Source: Thereva unica
Lineage: Eukaryota > Arthropoda > Insecta > Diptera > Therevidae
Assembly (NCBI GenBank): GCA_949987705.1
Contig: OX465282.1
Location: 248,001 to 312,000 of the forward strand
DNA: 64,000 nt
Direction of reading: 5' to 3'
Part shown: piece after piece, positions 23,501 to 35,500 of the stretch
How positions within the stretch are numbered: position 1 is the first letter of the stretch
Layout of the letters: the number at the start of each line of letters is the position of its first letter
The notes under the pieces: generated by a model
What the model was told of the DNA's origin: nothing
Seen by the model: the letters and a program-made list of their open reading frames with translations, nothing else
Database searches by the model: none
Made by a program: the position numbers and the translations under genes

Positions 23501-26500
23501 TATTAAATTTATGACGATTTAGTGACATTCTCAAGACTCAATAGACTTCGCTGGACTGGGCAGGGCTAGCTGTTGTTTTTGACCTAACCCCTTGATCTTA
23601 ACACAAACTTGTTCCAGGGTACCACCATTTAAAGCAATAGGTTCAACTGGTATATTGTTCTTAACAGCGATGAATATACCTCCTCCACGTTCGGCGGCTA
23701 AACAATCGAGGTACTACTATGTATGACACTTTCTGGCGTTCCCATAACAATTTTTGTGTACGATTTAAGGCCCTCTTTCACACACAGGTCGACGGCAGGC
23801 CGTGACCTGAAAGTTCTCGCTTTGAAGCCAAGTATCGCTATCCACCTCCCCTGCCGCCAAGAAAACTGGCAATAATTTCTATGTGTGTGGCTATTTATCG
23901 TCAGTTTGTGCCTGAAGATCTGAAATTCTATTCAGTCGCAAGCCGTGAATTTACGGTTCGAATTCACACCGTAACCAGTCGGGCCTGAAAGCAAGACGCG
24001 AACTAGGCGCGAAAACCATCCACACTCGCATTCGCGCTTGTTCACGGGTATTCATGGCGTGAGTCTGGAGCCGCCTTAAGGCACAAACATATTGGCACGA
24101 AAGCGGATACGGCGGCCGTCTGCGACAGAATTTTCCATACATTTAATTTTTCCGCGCCTGCTGCCTCTGCAAATATGGTGGTCCGTGTACTTTAAAGGTT
24201 TTTCCAGTGACGAATCTGTTTGTGCGTTTAAAGTTTTTGTTGAGGCCATGAACATCTTTGCACTTGAATTAACAGCCTTCTATGCTAAACTGTCGTCTTC
24301 GCCTGTGTGTCTATAAGGAATCATTACGTTACCTGCATGCCGCGGCCAGTCGGCGGATACCTGCAGTCCTCATCCCTTAGTCAGATTGATTATGGTGTGG
24401 CCTTCATCGGGCAGTGCCTTACGACCTGGCCTGCCGGCGGCCTGTAACTAAATGGCGGTCTTTAGTGGAGAACATAATTTCACCCAGTTTTCTATCAAAT
24501 TTACACTGTTTCTTGAGGGAAAAAAATCACGTGATATTTGGCGAGACCCCCCTCTCCCCACGTGAGATTGGGTGAGATTCGACTCGAACCCATCCTCCCC
24601 CAAACGCCTCACGTAATTTATGGAATTGGGATCTTTAGTAATAGCAGAGCTTATGGAGGGGAAACGATTTTATCTAAGATTCGAAATCTTTCACTTATTA
24701 TTTCTTAGTCCAAGCGATGTATAAGCTCATTTATGTATATCACAACTAACATGATATCACTTCTGATCATAAATTAAGAATACAGATGAGAGTATTAGAA
24801 AACGAACAAAATAAGGAAGAAGTATCGCGGTTCATTGAAGATAAACAAGGACATATTGAGGTCGTTCAAATGAAGTATATTGACACAACTGTCAATTCCA
24901 CATATTGCACTACAATTGCGCACATATAAGATGGGTACTGGCAGTGTAAAGCCAAGCAGTATGGCAATAAGAAAGCTGATTGAAAACAAAACAGAAGTGT
25001 CGCCGTCTCGAGCTATCAAAAAGCAAAGTTTTCCCCATTTTAAAAATATCCGAGCAAATCTCTCAATATTCCTCTAACTCTAATCAGACATAATTTTCTT
25101 GTTGAATTAAGCCAAAACAACATGCATAGACACCAACCAAGCCCATGATGATTGACAAGTATGCCGTCGTGGTAGCGCGCTATTGCTGGCGGCACACCAA
25201 TGAGATGGCTTCGCTGAGGGCCAATCTTGGTTTGGAGTCTTAACTTGCCGGGCTGACGATGTAGCCTAGCGTGTTGCTTAGTAACAACGACCCTTCCTTG
25301 ACCCATTTCGAGGCTTTTGTATATACGACGAGGTACGCGGAGGACGGAGGTGGCTGCGAGGTCGTTGTATTTTTTTCGTCGCATATTTTATTTTTTTTCA
25401 CTTTCAATGTGGTTTGGTGTTTTTTTTTTATTCATATCTTTTCATACGTCCAGGGCCATACAAATACGTCGTCACAGAATGGATGTAGATAGAATATGGA
25501 CTCAAGGCTTTTCGTCGTGTTTTGATAATAATTCTGCTTGATATTTTAGGCAAAAATTTGTTGTTTTTTTCATTTGGAAATTACTAAGGAGGATATTATG
25601 TGCGATAAATTGATTGTTTTGATTAATATAATTTTATGTGTATGTTAATATAAATTTCCTAGAAGTAAAATAAATAAAAATCTTACATGCCACTAAAGTA
25701 AAAAAGCAAAACTTATATCTTTAATAATTATAATTGAATTTCACATCTCTATAGTAGATCTCATATTTAAGCTCAAGAACCACCCTTTGTACCACCAGTC
25801 CGTCATGTCATTGGTCACGTCATAGTTCAATGTCTAGTAGTAATCTTACTACGGGGTATAGAATACGTTTTGGGGCGTTTGAACTCTTGATTGTTGTAGA
25901 AGTTCGGATGATATTGATTGGGTAAGATTATTTTTCACAGACGAGTTGTTCTATTTAAAAACGAATTCGTACTACTTGAAAGGGGGGTGGCGAGAGGCAA
26001 AGGAGTGAGGCGAGCAGGCTAATCTTGTGTTTTTTTTAAGTTTTAATAAAGAATTATTGAGCACCTAATTTTACAGTAAGTAATTAATATTAGGGACGAC
26101 TTCGATGTATGTCTGAGCTTTACACTAACCGTTTTAGTAGAATCTGATTCCTGGTTTTTAATTGATTACAAGTGTATACTTAAACATTAATCTTATCTAA
26201 CTTTTGCACTTGTTCATTAGCGCTAATGGAATCACGATGCCTTCTTGGCTGTTTAAAAGTGGAGACTGACTTCACTGTAGAAGAGAACAGGTGAATAAAT
26301 AAGAAGAAACTTCAACTTAGATTAAATAATTAAATAACAACGGATATTTCACTTGAAATTTCGGTGAATTATGGTAATCTTCAATAAACAATCACAATTC
26401 CAAGAATTAGGGTATAAATTGCACAAGCTTGTAGGATCGATCTGGAGAAAAACATCCCATTTGAAGGACGGAAGGTGTAATACAGGGTGTATCAGTTAAA

Positions 26501-29500
26501 ATGTGTCGAAACTCATAACTCTGGACGTTGATGGGTTGAAACCTTGACTCTACCAAAAAAAAATCAAAACGCCCTAGCGGCTAAACCGTTACGATTTCCT
26601 CATCCATACGATTTTTTGTTCGTCTATCCAAGACCTATCCACAGCCAGGCGTTTCGACATTTTAACTGATACACCCTGTATATCCCCTGCATAAAAAAGG
26701 AGATCAACTCGTATGTGAGAACTATAGAGTTATAACCCTCCTCAGTCAGCCAATAGCTTCACAGGGGGACTAACACGCTGCTTTGTGCTCCGTGCCGGAA
26801 GTGTGCTACACTGCTGGAAGTTCGACTACCCCCTCCACGTGGGGAGACTGGAAACAGATTCATAGTATGGTCATGTCTCTACGTTTGACAAACTCTCCAA
26901 CCGCCAGAGGAAATGCTTTTACGAAGCACTGGCAAAAGGCCTCTCCAGTGATATGGCCCTGGAAAAACTTTCATAAAACTCTCCAACAAAAACTGAGCTG
27001 TAGAGGGTTCGCTCAGAGGAAATTCCGGAACGTCTGGAACAGAAGAGGACCAAGACGGCCAAGGAACTCCCTCGCCTCATCTTTAGCCTAGTGATAAGCA
27101 GTGTTAAGCTTGGCCTCATCTCGACTGACATGGTCAACTGCCCTCTGACACCTGAGCAAATGGCACAATTGCAGGAGGCGATCATTGATGTCGTCATAGA
27201 AAAACGGGCAGCGAAGTAAGCGTCTTTCGAAGGGAGCTTCTCAAGAAGAGGCTGGTCTGCTCAAACCCTGACCTAGCAGAATGGGTGAGGAGTAACGTCT
27301 CGTTCATTAAGAGAAAGAGTGCTATTGATATCACTCTGGCGGATCCTGCTAAAATAGCGATAAATCGAATCTTGATGGAAAGAGGAATTCAGGTCGACCG
27401 AAGAAGTGATGCATGGACTCCGCTGAGAAAGACTTAGTTGAGTTAGGCGTATGTGACTGGAGGGCATTAGTCAGGAACGGAACGACATGGAAAAAATGCT
27501 GGAGGAAGCCAAGGCCAATGATAGGCTATAGTGCTACAGAAGATGATGACATTTTCAGCCTTATTCTCGTTGTCGAGTGACGTGGTAGATGTGTCAATTC
27601 GACCTTAAATCGGTATTCTCATTGTCAGTCTAACAGATATCTGGCAAGAAAATCGACTAAATTCATATTTAATTGTCGCAAGGTGGCGTGTGGAGTGACA
27701 TTTTCCTCGATACGTGTGAAGGCATCGACAGTTTCACTCCACAGAGTCCCTCGTAGTCACGTCACTCGCCAACGAGAATACCACCTTTTGTGTTGTGTCC
27801 CTTGTCACTCTCACCCTGATATACTAGAGTTAAACTTACCTAGTCTAATTTTGGAAGAACTCTCTCTGAGTCCTGGCCTAAGAGGTTAACGGGGTTGATG
27901 TATGATTGTTCCAAAATCTAGTGGTCCGCAATAAGTTCCTATCATATTCCGTATTAGGGGATTTGGGTGTAATGTAAGCCTAAAGAGTCTAATCAGCAAG
28001 AGCTCCAGAAGGAAGCTTAAAAAACATATGTGACATTAAACAGCTTTTCTTTAATTTAATATGCATTTGCTGCTATCAAATAAAACAATTTTTTAAATCT
28101 TAGTACTATTGCATACGCTGGTAATCTGTTAGTATGTAGATTAACAATGTTCATTCTTTTTCCAATACATATAAACAATTCGCCATATATTATTACTATG
28201 ACCTTGAGAAAAATAATACTAGAAAACTAGCTCAAATATGTTTTAGTGAAAAAGAAAAAACGAAAAGCGCTTAACGATAACACATAGTTTCTTTTCATAG
28301 TGTAAATTATAGCAAAAAGCAATCTTCTCAGTTAAATAGCCGTTCATGTGACCATGAAAACGTGGTAGCTTTGATTTTGTTGCAGTTCAAAGCTATTCAG
28401 TCGGTATGCATATGTACATTTTATAACAATATGAGCTGTAAATTAATTTTTATATTTTTGTGCAAATAATTTGCATTTTACTCTTGATTTACAATTGATA
28501 AGGCATTAAGGCACTTTAGTTTTTATTGGTTTAATGGCCAAGGTGATGTCCTCAGCATAAAAGCTTTTATTTTTGTTATGTGAAAGAGTCTAACCTTAGA
28601 TGTCATCCTTAATACTAACAGTCGCAGAAGCCTATACTCGTGACTATCGAGAGCAGCCCAAGACGGAGTTCGAGTAGGGTGAAATGTGGTCAAAACGGCG
28701 TACACAATCGTTAAACGCTACTTCAAGTTTATGGGCGCAAGAAGAATCGAGAGAGGGAAATATGGAAGGGCCATGCATTAGAAGAGGTAGTAGTAAGTCT
28801 TTAAGCAAATTCATAAGCATAGCCCTTTACATCTAACCACAATGGTAACGAAGTTTTGACAGGAGTCCGTAGGTTTTACCAACAATGAAACTAATGTGAT
28901 CGCAGCAGGTCTCACTGCTATTCAGTATCACCCAACTATAGCGATAGTCAGGACGAACAGTAGTAGAGTGAAAAAGATAAACATACACTGGGATTTCAAA
29001 GGATTTAGCAGCAAATTTACTGTCGACCAGTAGGGTAGATGACGCAAGTTAACAGCAAGCTTCTTCGCATACATATGCATGCATTTCATCTCTTGGCTCA
29101 AGGAAATAAAGCTGCCTACATATGAATCTTAGAATATTTTACAGCTAAGGGAAGGTCATTAATAAAAATACTGAAAGTGGCCCAAGAATGGAGCCTTGGG
29201 GACACCAGCGTGGATTATGGCACTTCAGGAACAATGCAGGCTATCAGGAAAACAGGTGTAGGTTAACCAAGAAAAAAGTGGATGGATGACGTCCTAGAAA
29301 ATATACGAAAACATTGCAATAAACAGCATTGTTTCTAGCCTACTCGAAGAACGTGTATGATGTGTGTCTATGATGTCGCCAGGCGGAAATGGCGAACCAT
29401 ACAATCACTCTACGAGGATGTAATGTTCGTTGGTGTATCAATTAAGGGATTTCAATGACCCAATAGATAGCGGCTATTCTGTTTATTGGAAAAACCAGAT

Positions 29501-32500
29501 AAATCCAAATATGTTTCGTCGTTCATGATGATCTTTTGTCGACAATTTTGATCATCTATTCTATACCGAGCTCCATAATAAATGGTTATCGACTACTATC
29601 CACAAATGTCAATTATAAACTGACAAGTGACACCTAAATCAAAATGGCGGCCAAACAAAATTGGCCTGAAACAAACATTTGGTGTATCTCTATCTCCCCA
29701 TCTATTTCTGGGATCGCAGACGAGAGTCACATTATGTTTTCTACCAAATTCTTTCTGACAAGGCTCCACTAGCTTGAAGAGCACCATCACTGAATCTATA
29801 GTTCCAATGTTGCATCCTTGTGTAGGTTGTGAGGTTCATTTGGTGACACGCCTTAAGGATCGCCAGTTGCTCCGCCGCCGGTAGGGGACATGACAATGAA
29901 TTGTTGGTGGTCTCTAGATAAACCCTGCACTGACGATCTCTGATGTTGTGGAGCCAACAGGGAATAATCGTAGATCCCCATATCCTACAAGAAGATATTG
30001 ACTGGGATCGTTTAATCACTATGCCATTATTTCAGTAATTATTATTTACTCAATGAAGCATGCGTACGTAGAACCCGAGTGTTCTATTTTCCCCTTTCCA
30101 TTTTTAGAGACATCGTATTTATGCAAATGCTATTAACAATAAAAATAAAAGTAGTGCTGGATTCGCCCACAATCGTAGAAAGATAAGTGTTCCTTTATTT
30201 TTACTTTCCAACAGCGCAGTAATGACTGCAGTAAACATGCAGTGAGATGCCTTATTATAATTTAAGAATTCGTGGATTCGACGGTTGATTTTGAGAGTCC
30301 TGGCAAATGGAAATACCCGAGGATTTTTTGCTCTCCATTTCCAAATTAATCATTTCCAGACCGTTTTGTTCTCGTTGATCTCAGCCCAAGCAATTCTCAC
30401 ACTTCACATAGATATATAAGACAACTTGAGTTCAGTGACCCGGACGTCGTGGAGTTCAGTTGGAGCAAAATAAATAGAACGTGCATCGCTGTGCAATAGA
30501 AGCGTCCAATGACTTATCGCCGTTTATTCGCTTGCCCCCACAAGCCTCCCTGGCTCGAATGTGGCCATGGGTTAGATCTATGCACTTGCTTTTTTGTACA
30601 TTTTTCGCAATTGTTTTTTGTAGTGGATGTGACTGTGTGCATATACACTGTCGTCGCAAATGGTGAAAAATTTTCGTTAAAGTAAAATGGTATGAAATTA
30701 CAGTGGTGGTTTCCACAGCACCGGTCGAAAGCTCTCTTCTACACTTTGTTTCGCCCCCCGGGGGGATTGTAGTTTGCAGCCTCTTGGATTGTTGATGCTG
30801 CTGCTGCTTCTACTGCAGTACAAAGTAAATATTGCTCATAAAAACAGGATGTGGTTGTTGCTGTGTTGCACAGAATGTGTAGGAGGTTTTCTATATTATA
30901 TATACCTATATGGCTTTCTAGCTAACCACCTTCCTGCCTGGGCTGCCTGCTTTAAGGGAAGGGTTTTTAGCTTACCTTGCACAAAAATTCTCTCCCTGTG
31001 GCTGCTGAGCTTTAATCAGTGGGGATTATATATTTTTTTGACCATTGGACCGAAACGGAAAATCGCAACCACAACACACACAGACCACAACTCTAACTTC
31101 AGAAAGTTCCTCGTCTCTGGCTTTCGGTGTATTTGCTGCCGCCCCGTCTTCCCTGTCCGCTTCAGTAACCTCATGATATTTAGTTTTTATCTACAATTTC
31201 TTGGAGCTGTTCCAACTGGTCAATGACTTTCTTGGGTCAGTGAACTTTTGTTTCAATGATATTCAATTTTGCTTACTTAAACTAAAAATGAAAAATATTT
31301 TAAGTCTGCTATCAATTTTTTGAGTTTTTTTTTTTTGTGATTTATTTAAATTAAAATTCTTCGCCATGTCCTTCTAGAAAATCTTTTTGTTTCATGCTTT
31401 TGCTTCTGTTCGTTTGTATTCTCTTTTTTGAATAATATTTCGCTGTGCGTTTGCGAAAATATGGGGTATTATCTTTTTGGATTTTAAAATGACTGATTGC
31501 GAGAATTATTGATAATGTTAGATTACAATATCGTGGGGAATTTCAATGTTTGTAAAGTTTTGTAAATTTTGATACATAAATAGATATATGGAAAAAGTAC
31601 AAAATTTAAAATAGACTATATGTGCGCATCAGGTCAGCGCTGATGACTTAAACTACCCACACCAACTTATTTGTAAAAAAACAAATAGTAGTTTTTCCTT
31701 GTTCTTATTCTTAGTACAAAATTTTGAGTGGTTACTGCAATTATAACAGTACTAGCTGGACCCCGGTGCGCCTCGCTGCACCTATAAACCAATAGTATGG
31801 CGTGCGTCAAAACAATTGGGAATCTCAAAATCGAGACATTTTGCCACTCTTGTCGTGGTCAGATGCTATGAGGGAGTATTTTTGTCCGTAAACGAATTTC
31901 GAAGAGGAAATTACAATGCATGTCCGCTTGCATTTTATCCATACACGAAATTTTAATGCCTGTTTATATTTGCAATTCTTTTGGTGCACGCTATAGCATC
32001 CGTTTATTTTGCAGGTGAGATGATAGATACAGTAGGAGACATTAAGAACATTTTTTTCTTATTTTTAATTCTGAATAATATCCATTTCACCATTTGAAAC
32101 GTACAAAAGTTGGTTTTTTCAACTGTTCCATAGTGCGTCCTTCGCGAGAAATCTGCCTTTTCCAACAAAATTGTACGGCGATTATCCGTAAATCACCTCC
32201 GATTGATCTGAAACTTTGGGAATCCTATTTTTTTTTTTTGGAAAAAACCAAATCAAAATGGATTTGAGTTCTTTAGCAGTAATTTGAAGAGTACCTCTCA
32301 TACAAAAGTTTTGAATTTTGCTATATCAGTACACTACAGCTATCCGAAGGATTCGAGATAGAGGTATAAATTATAGCCTATATGTTATTCTGATGTATGA
32401 GCTATATTATTTTAAAGTTTCATTAAAATCCATTCAGTAGTTTTTGTGTTAAAGAGTAACAAACATTCATACAAACATTCGCGTTTATAATATTAGTAAT

Positions 32501-35500
32501 AGTAATATAGTTCACCTCATATAGAGTCATCTTACGTCGGTGACAACCACTCACTCCACCGACCACTTGACTCTGCTCGTGTTTAAGCCTCGAAATTGGT
32601 AAGGAACCCATTGAACAACCTTGCTGACTTTCTCAATGACTTGCAGGTGCTGATGTACGATTGATTGACAAAATCGAAGTTTCTCTGCTGAATCGTCAAT
32701 GGTTACGATGAGGTTTTGTTCTACTAGAGTTTCCAGGATCTCCTCGCCAAATTGTAGCTTGGATCTTTGAAACGTTGCATATATTGTACTTTCAGTTTCA
32801 TTATTCATTATTTTTTAAGCTCAGGAAACACCCTTTGTATCACCAGTCCAAACAGAGCCCGCTGGAGGGCAACTGTTTCCGCCTTATGTCCCATGAGGGG
32901 TTAAAGGAGCATAAGAAGAAGATCACCAGTCCATCATGTCGTTGAACACGTCGTGGTGCTAGTATTAAGCTTAAAACTTAATACTCCGTTTGAACTCCTG
33001 CATTTTGTAGGAGTATTGTGCACGAAGTCAGGGGGTATGCTTTGATTGGGTTAATCGTGCCGTGAAGGCAAGGAAGCGTTTATTCGAAATACGGCAGTAC
33101 TTGATTTTAGAAGCAGTGGATTCAACTCGATTCTTACGGTTCCATTCAGAGTTTAACGCCTCTGTTGATATTGAATTAAACATAAGTCCAAGATGATAGA
33201 GACAAGGTCTGGAACGCGCTTGTCTTACATTACCGAAGGCATAAAAGTAATGCAAAGCACTATCATAAGTGAAGCTGTGAGGTAGGTTGGATAGGATCGA
33301 GAGTAGGTCGTTTTTAGAGATAAGATTAGGAATTGACGCCGTCCAATACGACTTTTATTTATCGTCCAAAATAAAAACTTGATCCAATTGTTTAGAGCAA
33401 GATCAACACTAATAGCTTAAAACTTAGCTAGCATAGCAGATGCCACACTCTCTCTCCATCAAAAGCCTTGTAGATTTCCACATCGAAATATCTATACTCA
33501 CCAAATGGATGCATGCTTTGGCATAGGTGTCGACGGTGGACCTCTTTTGTTTAAAGCCGTATTTTTTGTCATTCAGCATTTGTTTGGGCTCGACACACCC
33601 TATAAGCTTTTTGTTCATTATCGCCCCATGATTTTGGAGAGAACTGAAATAATTATTAGTAGTTAAGAGGGATTGTTGGAGTCACCTTTGCAAAGACAGC
33701 ATAAAAATAATAAAGTCCAAAACCTTTTCTAAAAGAAGAAGAAATATTGGGTTCATTTTATTGAAGTCGAAGCGAGTCAAAATATGTATCTAGTAGCGTA
33801 ACATATGTCTAGAAGCGAGTCAACATGTGTATAGTGGGACTGATCATGCGAACCCATTTAAAGGTCAATGTAGCGATTGCAAAGGTTAAGCTTATGATAT
33901 TAGCTGCGAAAGTAAAAATCGAGAAGACATGTGCCAAAGTGGATTTAAGATAATCTGTGGCTATAAAAAAAGTTGTGCTTTGTTTACTGGAAAATGTCGA
34001 ACTTAGTTCAAACGTGAAAGAACATAAATTTTATTGATTTCAGCAACAATGCTAGATTATCATTAATATACACCCAGAAAATCAAATTTCTTCATAAATT
34101 AATCCTCATAAACGTTTACACCACCAGTATTTTTCAAGTTCAATCAACTTGCATATATAAATACAAAAAAAAACTCTCATGTTCTATGCAGAACGAAAAG
34201 ATTCGTTCGTGACTTGATATTATATAAAAAACGGAAATGCTATAAAATTGAGGGTTCAATGTAGGGCGCACCCTGATACACAAGGTTTCGACCCGGGGGG
34301 TAAAATGTCATTGTACTGAAGCAAATATTCGTCCGGTGTAAACTATAATAACGATTTTTAGTACAATGACATTTTATCATTTAAAGAGGGTGGCTGAGAG
34401 GAGAGGGGATGTTTGTATGTTTTGCTCAAGGTGAAACATAAATATTCTTGTGCACTCGACGCGCAATGTAAATATCCTCCCCCTTGCACATGCCATGGTA
34501 TTCGAAAGTGAAAATACCCATTCAGTAGAGTAAAAGCGCAACGACAGTGAACGTGTTTCGGTTTCAGGATACACTTTTTCACCACATATACATATAGAAT
34601 GCATTAAATTGCACTCGGATATTTATCTCCATGCTGGGTGATGGTAAGCGAGAGAGGATCAACTATTAAAATTGGAGCTAAAATATTGGTGTTATAGTGG
34701 TTACCAGAGAGGAGATAGACGTTGACTTTTTGGGATCACGAAAGTTCAAATAGAATTAAAAGTTGGAAGACACGAACTTTGTGAAATTTAATATAACATA
34801 ATTTTTAGTTTATTGACCTGCTGTCTGTATAGTTATAAAGATGTATTAAAAGGGGATATCAATACATGAGAAAAATTGTTGTCAAATTAGATAGTAATAT
34901 TTATTACAATCGATTGAAGAAACATCATGACACCAGAGTATAAATTAATATAAATCCTCCAACGCTGATAGAGGTCAAAAAAGCAATGGTGAACCTAAAA
35001 ACTAAGAAAACAGAAGGCCCAAATGGACTTGCATTCAGAGAAATTACAACCTAGATTAGAGCAGATATAGACCGAACGAGATGGCCAAATAGATGGAGAT
35101 GGCAGGAATTATTAATTTGCCCAAAAAAGGGCATCTAAAAGAATGGGGATATTGGAGAGTTATTACCAAACAAATACTGGCCTCCATAATTTTTTGAATA
35201 ATTGAAGATAAAATAGACTGCCAGCTAAGAGAACAGCATGTAGGATTTAGGAAAGGTCGGAGACGTATAGATAACTCAAATACTTAATTGTTCATTCGGG
35301 AGACGACATGGAAAGGGAAATAGATAGCTTAGAAATTTGTGGATCGGAAGTAGGCCTAAGATTTAAGGTAGAAAAAAACAAAAACAATGGGAATTAATTA
35401 ACATTTCAAGCACTAATATATTAATAGTGAAAGATAGTATAATAGCCAGGAGTTCAATACGAAATACAAGTTTTCGTCATTAAATTCCTTCGTATTATAT

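Noticed and set aside
25040..25384. 114-codon minus-strand ORF in intron 1
   Set aside because: No recognisable domain, no matching splice sites nearby, and it overlaps other open frames on the + strand; insufficient to call a gene.
30774..31226. 150-codon open stretch with a hydrophobic Leu-rich start resembling a signal peptide
   Set aside because: It begins with a TTG, not ATG, lies inside the MYND gene's first intron, has Trp/Cys/Phe-rich composition without any motif, and looks like chance translation of CTG/TTG-rich DNA.
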